A DNA stretch of 44,374 nt, taken from a virus. Made by a program: the position numbers and the translations under genes. This document shows, piece by piece, positions 38,380 through 44,374 of the stretch (its first letter is position 1; each line of letters starts with the position of its first letter). Location of the stretch: positions 1 through 44,374 of IMG/VR virus record IMGVR_UViG_3300027973_000083; one strand, written 5' to 3'. The notes under the pieces are model-generated. The model did no database searches, was not told the origin of the DNA, and was given only the letters and a program-made list of their open reading frames with translations.

Positions 38380-39402
38380 GTGGCTCACGATATTGAAACT
38401 CAAAACGGCAAGGCATCATTCGCATCATTCCGTGAACCTGCTTGGCACGGATTAGGTACAGTCTTTACAGAAGAAAAGACAACCGCAGAAATGTTGGAAA
38501 CAGCAAATTTAAATGGTTGGAATGTTCGTCTTGAAGATATGGAAACACCTACACACTTAACAAGCGACAAGGCATACCAATATGTTTTGCGTACTAACCC
38601 TACAGATAACTCTCAGACCGACATTCTTGGAATTGTTGGCGAACGCTATCACCCACTACAGAATGAAGATTTATTCTCATTCGGTGACAATATTCTTGAC
38701 GGCGGGGGTCGTTGGGAAACGGCTGGCTCAATCAAGGGTGGTCGTGTTGTATTCGGTGCTTTAGCATTAGAGCGTGAAACAATTCTTGACCCTAACGGCG
38801 TGAGCGATAAGGTAAAAACTTATTTGCTCATCAACACATCACACGATGGTTCTATTGCCATTCAAGCAAGCATCACACCTGTTCGTGTTGTATGCGCTAA
38901 CACTCTTAACCTTGCGCTTGGTGGCGTAGGTCGTAAGAAGAATAAGGGCATCAAGCAATCTTTCAAGATTCGCCACACACAAACCGCTAACGGCAAGGTA
39001 CAAATTGCTCGTGAAACTCTTGGTCTTGCTAATGCTTATATGGACGAATTTGATATTATGGCTAAGGCTATGATTGAAAAAGAAGTTTCTGCTAAGCAAT
39101 TCAATGACATCATTCTTGCTGCTTATGCTAAGCCAGAAAAAGATTCTAAGGGTTCAATGAAAAAGTGGGAAAATAAAGTTGATGTCATCAACGATATTTA
39201 CACTGGTGAATTTAACGGAATGATTGCTGGTAATGCGTGGGGTGCTTTCAATGCGCTAACTGAACGCCTTGACTGGTATCGTTCTGCTCGTGGTGGTTCT
39301 AACGAATCCATTCTCGCATCAGCATCAGGATTTGACCCTGCTATTAACGCAGAAAAAAATCGTTTGCTAAAAGTTGTACAAAATGTTATGTCCTTAGCAT
39401 AA
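38380..39402 (+). CDS. DUF932/TIGR03299-type phage-plasmid protein
   Basis: 340 residues from GTG 38380 (AAGGA 5 bases upstream). REPAWHGLGTVFTEEKTTAE, LGIVGERYHPLQNEDLFSF, INTSHDGSIAIQASITPVRV-VCANTLNLAL and WGAFNALTERLDWYRSARG are diagnostic of this family, which is common in phages and plasmids with unknown biochemical role. Full length. Followed within 12 bases by a CCTGAGCA element. Confidence 0.85.
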   Translation: MAHDIETQNGKASFASFREPAWHGLGTVFTEEKTTAEMLETANLNGWNVRLEDMETPTHLTSDKAYQYVLRTNPTDNSQTDILGIVGERYHPLQNEDLFSFGDNILDGGGRWETAGSIKGGRVVFGALALERETILDPNGVSDKVKTYLLINTSHDGSIAIQASITPVRVVCANTLNLALGGVGRKKNKGIKQSFKIRHTQTANGKVQIARETLGLANAYMDEFDIMAKAMIEKEVSAKQFNDIILAAYAKPEKDSKGSMKKWENKVDVINDIYTGEFNGMIAGNAWGAFNALTERLDWYRSARGGSNESILASASGFDPAINAEKNRLLKVVQNVMSLA

Positions 39403-39446
39403 CAAAAAAATATCCTGAGCAAGATATAAAACTGCTCTCCATAACT
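39403..39446 (+). repeat. CCTGAGCA 3-prime element, copy 7
   Basis: The element itself is 39414-39436. It directly precedes the tRNA gene, so it might help to separate tRNA from mRNA. Confidence 0.7.
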
Positions 39447-39520
39447 GGAGTGTTAGCATAGTTGGTTAATGCGCTACCCTGTCACGGTAGAGATCACGGG
39501 TTCAAGTCCCGTACACTTCG
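39447..39520 (+). tRNA. tRNA-Asp (GTC)
   Basis: Full cloverleaf: acceptor GGAGTGT with ACACTTC, D stem GCAT/ATGC, anticodon stem CTACC/GGTAG around loop CTGTCAC (anticodon GTC), T arm ACGGG-TTCAAGT-CCCGT. Discriminator G; CCA is not encoded. The only tRNA found in the window. It probably shares transcript with the DUF932 gene. Confidence 0.95.
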
Positions 39521-39673
39521 CAAAATTTTCTAGTAAAAATATTTCTAGCGGTGTGACATTTATCACATTCTTTATTAAGATGATCAATAATATTTCCCTG
39601 ATTTAGGATTAAGATGGACTTAATATTTCCCCCAAACCTTGCATTTGTCAGACCCCTGCGCTATAATTAATAT
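39521..39673 (+). promoter_or_regulatory. intergenic cassette 7 after the tRNA
   Basis: CTAGCGGTGTGA (39545 on) runs into palindrome TGTGACATTTATCACA (39552-39567); then TGTCAG-N10-TATAAT (39646-39667). ATG 39674 follows the -10 by 6 bases: leaderless. Confidence 0.75.
39646..39667 (+). promoter_or_regulatory. TGTCAG-N10-TATAAT promoter, leaderless start
   Basis: Box 39646-39651, spacer ACCCCTGCGC, -10 39662-39667. Confidence 0.8.
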
Positions 39674-39892
39674 ATGACCAAACAAGTGGCAATATATGAA
39701 ATGAACTACTCCTGCTCTCCTGGTGGCGTTGACTGCTGGGAAGCAACTATTCAAGGTTATGGGGAGAGCACTACCGCCTCTGACTTTAAGACTGCTGGAC
39801 AGGCTCTTAATTGGGTACTTGACAGACACCCTGACGAAATGTTAGAATTAGTAGTAACCTCACTTCCAGCATACGAAAAGGAATATGTATGA
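39674..39892 (+). CDS. hypothetical protein
   Basis: 72 residues; WEATIQGYGESTTASDFKTA, then LVVTSLPAYEKEYV. Probably leaderless. First gene of an eleven-gene chain; overlaps the next by 4 bases. Confidence 0.6.
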   Translation: MTKQVAIYEMNYSCSPGGVDCWEATIQGYGESTTASDFKTAGQALNWVLDRHPDEMLELVVTSLPAYEKEYV

Positions 39893-40125
39893 CAACAGAA
39901 ACCATAGAAGACCCAACAATGTATGCAGATTACTACTCTTGCGACCTTGCTATCTCTATTACAAATATCAAGGCTAAAAATGCACATCACGCAGAAGCAG
40001 TTATGCAAACCTTCATAGATGAGATTGGCAAGATAATGACTGATGAACTTAGTTGGGATGACGCCCAATGGGATATACAAGAAAATGTGTTCCTACCTGA
40101 GTTAGGTGAGTGGCATACAAAGTGA
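39889..40125 (+). CDS. hypothetical strand-helix protein
   Basis: 78 residues; LAISITNIKAKNAHHAEAVM is the same strand-helix pattern as in 34056 and 37744. Overlaps neighbours by 4 bases each. Confidence 0.55.
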   Translation: MTTETIEDPTMYADYYSCDLAISITNIKAKNAHHAEAVMQTFIDEIGKIMTDELSWDDAQWDIQENVFLPELGEWHTK

Positions 40126-40274
40126 ATACCATTGACGACCTAATCAATGAAATCTATGAAAGCAATTACTCTCACTTAGAGTTTGAGGAAAATATGGGTG
40201 GAGACGCTTGTGACTGCCATATCCACACTACACTAAATACTATTGCACATTACGCAGGGATAGAGGTAGGCTAA
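40122..40274 (+). CDS. small acidic Cys/His protein
   Basis: 50 residues from GTG 40122, overlapping the previous TGA. GGDACDCHIHT could bind metal. TAATG to the next gene. Confidence 0.5.
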   Translation: MNTIDDLINEIYESNYSHLEFEENMGGDACDCHIHTTLNTIAHYAGIEVG

Positions 40275-40426
40275 TGTTAGGCTATACAGAAACAGATATT
40301 GCGGTAATGACAGATGCTATAGAAGATGCTATCAAATCAGGTAGACTATCTGATGAGATCACTGATGGTTTAGAGAAGGCTCAATCATTTCTTGATGGTC
40401 TATGGGCAGAAGGGTACTTTGACTAA
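40274..40426 (+). CDS. small helical protein
   Basis: 50 residues; TDIAVMTDAIEDAIKSGRLS. TAATG overlaps at both ends. Confidence 0.5.
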   Translation: MLGYTETDIAVMTDAIEDAIKSGRLSDEITDGLEKAQSFLDGLWAEGYFD

Positions 40427-40632
40427 TGAAAGTTAAGATTGCTATTGAACAGATTATAGATATCGATGACGCTATGTCTAATGATATAGGGTTTGAACTC
40501 TACGGTCCACCTGATATGAGCACTGATGATAAGGTTGATTATCTTATCAATAGATTTTGTGAGGACATAGATACCCTTGTAAAATATGATGAAGTCAGAG
40601 ATCAAATCCAAGTAGAATACATAGAGGATTAA
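40426..40632 (+). CDS. hypothetical protein
   Basis: 68 residues, acidic (KVKIAIEQIIDIDDAMSNDI). Coupled upstream by TAATG. Confidence 0.55.
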   Translation: MKVKIAIEQIIDIDDAMSNDIGFELYGPPDMSTDDKVDYLINRFCEDIDTLVKYDEVRDQIQVEYIED

Positions 40633-40633
40633 T

Positions 40634-40864
40634 ATGTGGAGTAAGTATACATTTGTTTGTGATCCTGATGAGTGTGATGCCCTGGTTGAGTTTACTGTCA
40701 GAGATGACTTTGGCTTTCCCCTGGGGGTAGTGCAGATGAAGTGCCCTTGTGGTAGGTTCTTAAACTATATTAGTTATGAAGAAGCCTACGCTCCGATCAT
40801 TACAGATGTGAGCAAGGTCACACCCCGTACAGTTGTCAAAATCGACTCCAACCCGTATAATTAA
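40634..40864 (+). CDS. zinc-ribbon-like protein
   Basis: 76 residues; FVCDPDECDALVEFTV and MKCPCGRFLNY give two Cys pairs of a zinc ribbon; the fold resembles small rubredoxin-like phage proteins. Starts one base after the previous stop. Confidence 0.55.
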   Translation: MWSKYTFVCDPDECDALVEFTVRDDFGFPLGVVQMKCPCGRFLNYISYEEAYAPIITDVSKVTPRTVVKIDSNPYN

Positions 40865-40868
40865 TACT

Positions 40869-41024
40869 ATGGACCTAAACACATTTATCGAATACATTAA
40901 ACTACATCTGATTAGTCTTGAACAAGACCTTGAAGAAAACCCTGCCTCTATCCATGTGGTAGATATCGAGGGACAAATCTATGCTACCCAACACCTTTTG
41001 TCAGTGGCAGAGGGTAGAATATAA
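40869..41024 (+). CDS. small hypothetical protein
   Basis: 51 residues from ATG 40869. DLNTFIEYIKLHLISLEQDL is a helix rich in Leu; earlier in-frame starts would overlap the zinc-ribbon gene. Confidence 0.5.
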   Translation: MDLNTFIEYIKLHLISLEQDLEENPASIHVVDIEGQIYATQHLLSVAEGRI

Positions 41025-41026
41025 CT

Positions 41027-41308
41027 ATGATGAATACAACCTTAGAACCAAGACTACAGAAACTTATTGATATGGGTGAGTCAGGTACTGACATCCTACA
41101 CGGGGAACTTAAGAACCTAATGCTGGAAGCCGAGAATGACTACATTGAAATTGAGAAAGAGGAGCGTGAGGGTGGATACTCTGACGCAATGCTTTCTATG
41201 GACCGCACACGAGCAGAAGGAAGAATGGACGCTCTTGTAGAAGTCTATGCCCTTACATATCAACTTGCATTTGCTATCAGTGACAGGATAAAGAACAATG
41301 AACAATGA
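41027..41308 (+). CDS. helical acidic protein
   Basis: 93 residues; LKNLMLEAENDYIEIEKEER. ATG 41027 or 41030. Overlaps the next gene by 11 bases. Confidence 0.55.
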   Translation: MMNTTLEPRLQKLIDMGESGTDILHGELKNLMLEAENDYIEIEKEEREGGYSDAMLSMDRTRAEGRMDALVEVYALTYQLAFAISDRIKNNEQ

Positions 41309-41741
41309 GCGCTTTATTGAAATGGACCTTGATGAGTGGGCCGCTACATACAAGCCAATCAAAAACCATATAGATACAAATGCTTCCTTTGACGGAGAGA
41401 TGTTTGAGACCTATGGTGATGAGGTTGACTTTGTAAAGCAGCAGGACCCTGCCTACATATGGATGTATGGCGACGGTGATGACGGTGGTTCTTATATCTG
41501 GAATGGTTGGCATTTTGTTAATCGAATAGGATACTTTATCACTGAGGTCCCCTGCCCTCCTGACACGACCATTCAGGTCTTGGTCAGTCATAACTGGTTC
41601 TACTGTGAGAACTGCAGCGCTGAGTTTGAGGACCCTGATAATATAATCAGAGATAAGTTTGATGAGGCCGATTTGGAAAAATGTCCTAATTGTGCTACAC
41701 TTGAAGAACTACTACTAATAGAAACGGATACCCCACAATGA
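41298..41741 (+). CDS. protein with C-terminal zinc ribbon
   Basis: 147 residues; WFYCENCSAEFEDPD and EKCPNCATLEEL are a CxxC...CxxC ribbon in the last 45 residues, after an acidic, aromatic N-terminal part (YIWMYGDGDDGGSYIWNG). Coupled to the next gene by a 4-base overlap. Confidence 0.6.
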   Translation: MNNERFIEMDLDEWAATYKPIKNHIDTNASFDGEMFETYGDEVDFVKQQDPAYIWMYGDGDDGGSYIWNGWHFVNRIGYFITEVPCPPDTTIQVLVSHNWFYCENCSAEFEDPDNIIRDKFDEADLEKCPNCATLEELLLIETDTPQ

Positions 41742-42058
41742 AACAACTAATAGGTTATTTTGCTGTTGACTCAGGGCAGGCTTTAATTGGCGACCCTTGC
41801 TACTTAGAAGAATGGAAGCCTTGGGAGTCAGACAAGATTGCTTTTGATGAGCACCATAACAAGGCAGGCGAGTACGGTTACCTTGGTGCTTGTAACGCTA
41901 CCTTGACAAAAGGATACGGGGAACTGAACAAAGGTTCTGCCGTTGTATTTAACACAGGGTACGGTGACGGAATGTATCCTGTATACGCTGAAATAGAAGA
42001 CGGCAGAGTACATAGTGTAACTGTTAACTTTGTTAATGATGAGGATGACGACAACTAA
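41738..42058 (+). CDS. conserved phage protein with IGDPCYL motif
   Basis: 106 residues; GYFAVDSGQALIGDPCYLEE, then VVFNTGYGDGMYPVYAEIED are strongly patterned and typical of a family seen in many phages and bacteria. Role unknown. TAATG to the next gene. Confidence 0.6.
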   Translation: MKQLIGYFAVDSGQALIGDPCYLEEWKPWESDKIAFDEHHNKAGEYGYLGACNATLTKGYGELNKGSAVVFNTGYGDGMYPVYAEIEDGRVHSVTVNFVNDEDDDN

Positions 42059-42420
42059 TGGGAGCAAGAATCAACTATGTCTTTAAAGACTCACTAACAA
42101 AGCCTTCAGTGGTCCTATATAGCCACTGGGGTGAGACCGAATGGCAGCGGGACCTTGCTATGGCCCTGCAGCATTCAAAACCACGGTGGATTGATCAGTC
42201 ATATGCCACGAGGATGATGATTAGTTATTTTATGCAAGACTCAGTCTTAGATGAGACAGGGTTTGGAATCTATGCTATTAATAACGATGAGTATGAATTT
42301 TGGGATACTACTGTAATCATCGACTTTAATACTAAAACTATCTATGAACTTGGCTCAGACATAAATGTCAATTGGGACGCTTTCATTAATGCATACGCCC
42401 CACAAAATGTAAGCGCTTAG
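42058..42420 (+). CDS. conserved-looking phage protein
   Basis: 120 residues; KPSVVLYSHWGETEWQRDLA, then DQSYATRMMISYFM, then TGFGIYAINNDEYEF. Frequently found beside proteins like the preceding one in phage early regions. Last of the chain. Confidence 0.55.
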   Translation: MGARINYVFKDSLTKPSVVLYSHWGETEWQRDLAMALQHSKPRWIDQSYATRMMISYFMQDSVLDETGFGIYAINNDEYEFWDTTVIIDFNTKTIYELGSDINVNWDAFINAYAPQNVSA

Positions 42421-42540
42421 GCGCCTTCAAATCAGGGGTTTGGTCACTTCCTGATTAAATAAATAAAGATAGGGTTGGCGTGACTGTGGGGGTTGCGCCA
42501 CCCTGTCCTTTAGGGTATAATGAATTGAGAGGAGTATGCT
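42421..42540 (+). promoter_or_regulatory. terminator-like stem and promoter
   Basis: Stem AATCAGG/CCTGATT (42430-42456) ends the chain. A second stem around GGCG/CGCC (42472-42503) overlaps the -35 of TTGCGC (42493-42498), N17, TATAAT (42516-42521). GAGAGGAG precedes ATG 42541. This promoter lacks TGTCAG. Confidence 0.6.
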
Positions 42541-42783
42541 ATGGCTTATAGTCTTAGGAGAGCGGAACATACCCCTGCCTCACGCTTAGCGCAGAGGTTG
42601 GCAAAGTTATTGACAGAAGATTTTTCTATTGACTTAGAGCAGGTGGGAATGTATTTAGTACAAAACCACCCAGCCATTGTCTTTAATAGATTTGATGTCC
42701 TTGCCTTGACGGCACAAGAGGAGTATGATAGAATGATGACAGACCAATTTGGAGAGGATTACAATGATAGATTTCGCAAATAA
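42541..42783 (+). CDS. hypothetical protein
   Basis: 80 residues; SLRRAEHTPASRLAQRLAKL basic N-terminus, acidic C-terminus. Overlaps the next gene by 20 bases. Confidence 0.55.
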   Translation: MAYSLRRAEHTPASRLAQRLAKLLTEDFSIDLEQVGMYLVQNHPAIVFNRFDVLALTAQEEYDRMMTDQFGEDYNDRFRK

Positions 42784-43048
42784 GGCAGGTATCTTGGGAC
42801 AGTTTTGGATTGAGTTCCGAGATGATGAGGATATGAAAAACTTTATCGAGTTCAACGATGTTGGACTACCTCTTGGATATTTTATTGCTGAGGGGTTAGT
42901 AAAAGAAACACCAATGGCAGAAACATTTATCTTAGAGACATTTGATCTGTTGCTAAAAGCATTAGAAGTTACAGAAGAGGAACTTGAAGGAGTTACTAAT
43001 ATGAACGAACTAATGGCGTATGTAGAAGAGAACCGACCAGAAGAATAA
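42764..43048 (+). CDS. acidic hypothetical protein
   Basis: 94 residues from ATG 42764 (GAGAGGA upstream). Two halves rich in Phe and Glu (FWIEFRDDEDMKNFIEFNDV). Could mimic DNA by charge, but no evidence beyond composition. Confidence 0.55.
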   Translation: MIDFANKAGILGQFWIEFRDDEDMKNFIEFNDVGLPLGYFIAEGLVKETPMAETFILETFDLLLKALEVTEEELEGVTNMNELMAYVEENRPEE

Positions 43049-43058
43049 TTTGTAGACA

Positions 43059-43087
43059 GGGAGCGCTTGCATAAGGGTGCTCCCTTT
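43059..43087 (+). terminator. intrinsic terminator
   Basis: GGGAGC (43059-43064) and GCTCCC (43079-43084) form a stem with a 14-base loop, then TTTC. Confidence 0.7.
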
Positions 43088-43129
43088 CGCATGCAAAAAA
43101 GCGCTAGAATTTTGATATGATACCATGGA

Positions 43130-43263
43130 CAAACCATTTTGTCAAACCTTATTACGATCCAATCCAAAAAAGTCCCTGAAGTTCCTAGCATATCAAACCA
43201 CATTTGTCAAACCTTATTACGAACGCAATCAAATTTTTCCCAAATCGTGCTATAATGGTTTGT
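43130..43263 (+). promoter_or_regulatory. CAAACC operators and promoter
   Basis: Two similar blocks, 43130-43165 and 43194-43231, each contain CAAACC twice and TTGTCAAACCTTATTACGA. TATAAT (43251-43256) is 7 bases before ATG 43264, with another GGTTTG between. Confidence 0.6.
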
Positions 43264-43518
43264 ATGAGTCCAAGATCACACTTTGCAGATTACGCTAAAA
43301 GAAGTCCTAAAGAATATCAGGCATTCACAGATTCTGTTTGGAACTCCTTTGTTAGTGTTACTCACATGATAGGTTTGTCTAAGTTCTTTTCTTTCACTCC
43401 CGCCCTAGAAATCATTAATGATCCTATCAAAGACGGCGAAGCCGTGGGCGCAGCCCTTGGGGAGATCTACCAATTTTCCAAGGGGATTCAAATAGATACA
43501 CCAAACCAACCCCTATAG
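43264..43518 (+). CDS. hypothetical protein under CAAACC control
   Basis: 84 residues from ATG 43264, leaderless-looking. HFADYAKRSPKEYQAFTDSV, then SKFFSFTPALEIIND. Could be a small regulator; no DNA-binding motif is evident. Followed by a strong terminator. Confidence 0.55.
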   Translation: MSPRSHFADYAKRSPKEYQAFTDSVWNSFVSVTHMIGLSKFFSFTPALEIINDPIKDGEAVGAALGEIYQFSKGIQIDTPNQPL

Positions 43519-43595
43519 AATAACAAACCTTTTCTCCTGGTTTTCTATAAATAACATATAGGTTTGTTTAAAAAACATTACGATTATCGACAATT

Positions 43596-43622
43596 TCTCC
43601 CTGGTTTTGGGAGATTTTTTTT
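43596..43622 (+). terminator. intrinsic terminator
   Basis: TCTCCC, loop of 7, GGGAGA, then eight T. The clearest terminator of the window. Confidence 0.85.
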
Positions 43623-43635
43623 GCATGAAATGGGC

Positions 43636-43716
43636 TTGACAAACCTTACAAGATAGGATACAATGCCCAAACCATGCATATTAAGGTTTGACAGATATGA
43701 AGGTTTGCGATATAAT
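43636..43716 (+). promoter_or_regulatory. tandem promoters overlapping CAAACC/GGTTTG sites
   Basis: Promoter A: TTGACA (43636-43641), N17, TACAAT (43659-43664); the -35 runs into AAACC. Promoter B: TTGACA (43688-43693), N17, TATAAT (43711-43716); its -35 is inside GGTTTGACA and another GGTTTG lies in the spacer. Further GGTTTG copies follow to 43756. Confidence 0.75.
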
Positions 43717-43722
43717 CCCGCT

Positions 43723-43839
43723 ATGAAGGTTTGGGGATATGAAGGTTTGAGGTTTGGGATTACGACGCCCCTTCGTATAAATGCTCCATCCTCCACTACT
43801 CTCCACAATGCTCCACTTCTACTCTGTCTAATAATATAA
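43723..43839 (+). CDS. possible 38-residue leaderless peptide
   Basis: ATG 43723 lies 6 bases after TATAAT of promoter B. The reading frame (MKVWGYEGLRFGITTPLRIN start) uses the operator repeats as codons and then a pyrimidine-rich stretch, so composition is not convincing. It may be a leader peptide or no gene. Confidence 0.25.
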   Translation: MKVWGYEGLRFGITTPLRINAPSSTTLHNAPLLLCLII

Positions 43840-43854
43840 TCAGTAAGATTATTC

Positions 43855-43875
43855 TGTGGATAAACCTGTGGATAA
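43855..43875 (-). promoter_or_regulatory. two DnaA boxes
   Basis: TGTGGATAA at 43855-43863 and 43867-43875, the reverse of TTATCCACA, 3 bases apart, just before the GNAT promoter. Confidence 0.65.
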
Positions 43876-43881
43876 CTATGA

Positions 43882-43910
43882 TTGACAAACCACATCTGCG
43901 AGTATATACT
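43882..43910 (+). promoter_or_regulatory. promoter of the GNAT gene
   Basis: TTGACA (43882-43887), N17, TATACT (43905-43910); the -35 again runs into AAACC. ATG 43917 follows 6 bases after the -10. Confidence 0.8.
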
Positions 43911-43916
43911 TAGAAT

Positions 43917-44374
43917 ATGACTATTCAAATATCCATTCGTAATCCACAAGACGATGAGATGATCGCAATTCTCCAAACTCATTTGGCTTTCTGTATGGCA
44001 TCAACCCCAATAGAACATGTTCATGCATTAGATGTTTCCAAATTAACAACTCCAGATGTGACTGTGTTTGGAGCACAATTGAATGGGGATCTGGTTGGAG
44101 TGGGTGCACTAAGAATACTTGAGTCAGATCATGCCGAATTGAAGTCCATGCATACAATTTCCAAGGCAAGAGGGCAGGGTGTGGGAAGAGCCTTAGTTGA
44201 GCACATCTCAAATTTTGCTATTGATAAGGGCCTGTCTCGTCTAAGTCTTGAAACTGGAACAGGTGAGAATTTCAAGGCAGCAAGGGCTCTATATACCTCC
44301 ATGGGCTTTGAACCTTGTGAAGCATTTGGTGACTATGAGAACACTCAAGATAACTTGTGCATGTCAAAGAGGCT
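43917..44374 (+). CDS. GNAT acetyltransferase (3-prime end outside window)
   Basis: At least 152 residues. KARGQGVGRALVEH is the acetyl-CoA binding loop; LSLETGTGENFKAARALYTSM-GFEPCEAFGDY matches YhdJ-type bacterial GNAT enzymes that acetylate small amines or protein termini. Full-length enzymes of this kind are about 150-160 residues, so only a few codons are missing. It looks like a bacterial metabolic gene carried by the phage, with its own repressible leaderless promoter; a host flank is also possible. Confidence 0.82.
   Translation, partial: MTIQISIRNPQDDEMIAILQTHLAFCMASTPIEHVHALDVSKLTTPDVTVFGAQLNGDLVGVGALRILESDHAELKSMHTISKARGQGVGRALVEHISNFAIDKGLSRLSLETGTGENFKAARALYTSMGFEPCEAFGDYENTQDNLCMSKR

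Noticed and set aside
43204-43263. Longer start for the 43264 gene
   Set aside because: It runs through the operator and TATAAT box.
1-44374. Integrase, attachment sites, insertion sequences, rRNA
   Set aside because: None could be recognised in the window.

Overview
This window is a segment of an AT-rich tailed-phage genome (Caudoviricetes, HK97-fold capsid). The virion evidence is direct: an HK97-type major capsid protein cut by the left edge, a prohead protease, a portal, and a long series of fibre and baseplate-like proteins. No terminase, tape measure, integrase, polymerase or primase is visible, so the window is only part of the genome. The host is inferred, not shown. Many starts sit 6-7 bases after a TATAAT-like box, which looks like leaderless transcription. 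Palindromes of the form TGTGA-N6-TCACA (the CRP/GlxR half-site arrangement) stand before many early operons. Together with the low GC these suggest a low-GC actinobacterium, such as a freshwater planktonic lineage, but other hosts are possible.

Layout. From 1 to about 28.4 kb almost every gene is on the minus strand. In transcription order they are: a small membrane protein (28.4 kb), baseplate/fibre genes including three BppU-like proteins and a collagen-like protein (27.9-24.5 kb), a PASTA/Cys-rich fibre (24.5-22.8 kb), two small genes, a tail protein, a GDP-mannose 3,5-epimerase and a fucosyltransferase-like enzyme (21.6-19.1 kb), a second fibre block (19.1-12.1 kb) ending in a protein with FnIII domains, an aromatic FSFTPFGV repeat and a Hint domain, two paralogous oxygenase-like genes, a B12-dependent ribonucleotide reductase, a third 2OG-Fe oxygenase, a 1243-residue LamG-like protein, then portal, protease/scaffold and capsid. 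One plus-strand gene, a secreted lytic-transglycosylase-like protein at 21.7 kb, interrupts this operon with its own promoter and an inverted repeat.

From 28.4 kb to the right edge nearly all genes are on the plus strand. It starts with DHH-like, HIT-family and HTH proteins. It continues as chains of very small genes (22-150 residues) with 1-4 base stop/start overlaps, plus a DUF932-type protein, a CxxxCYA-cluster protein and one tRNA-Asp(GTC). The chains are separated by intergenic cassettes built from the same parts: a CCTGAGCA...TGCTC 3-prime element, a CCTAGCGTGTCG motif, a TGTGA-N6-TCACA palindrome, sometimes a DnaA box, and a promoter TGTCAG-N10-TATAAT. Ten copies of that promoter have exactly 10 bases between box and -10. 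The right end (43.1-43.9 kb) is gene-poor and dense in CAAACC/GGTTTG hexamers that overlap TTGACA promoters, with two DnaA boxes. It leads into a GNAT acetyltransferase that runs off the window.

Reading of the whole: early plus-strand genes appear to be switched on together by a repeated, unusual promoter with an extra box near -26, perhaps tied to host CRP/GlxR and DnaA. Late minus-strand genes build a virion with elaborate, repeat-rich and possibly glycosylated fibres. The epimerase/fucosyltransferase pair and the repeat/Hint fibre are the strongest candidates for undescribed biology on the structural side. The TGTCAG promoter with its cassette is the strongest on the regulatory side.
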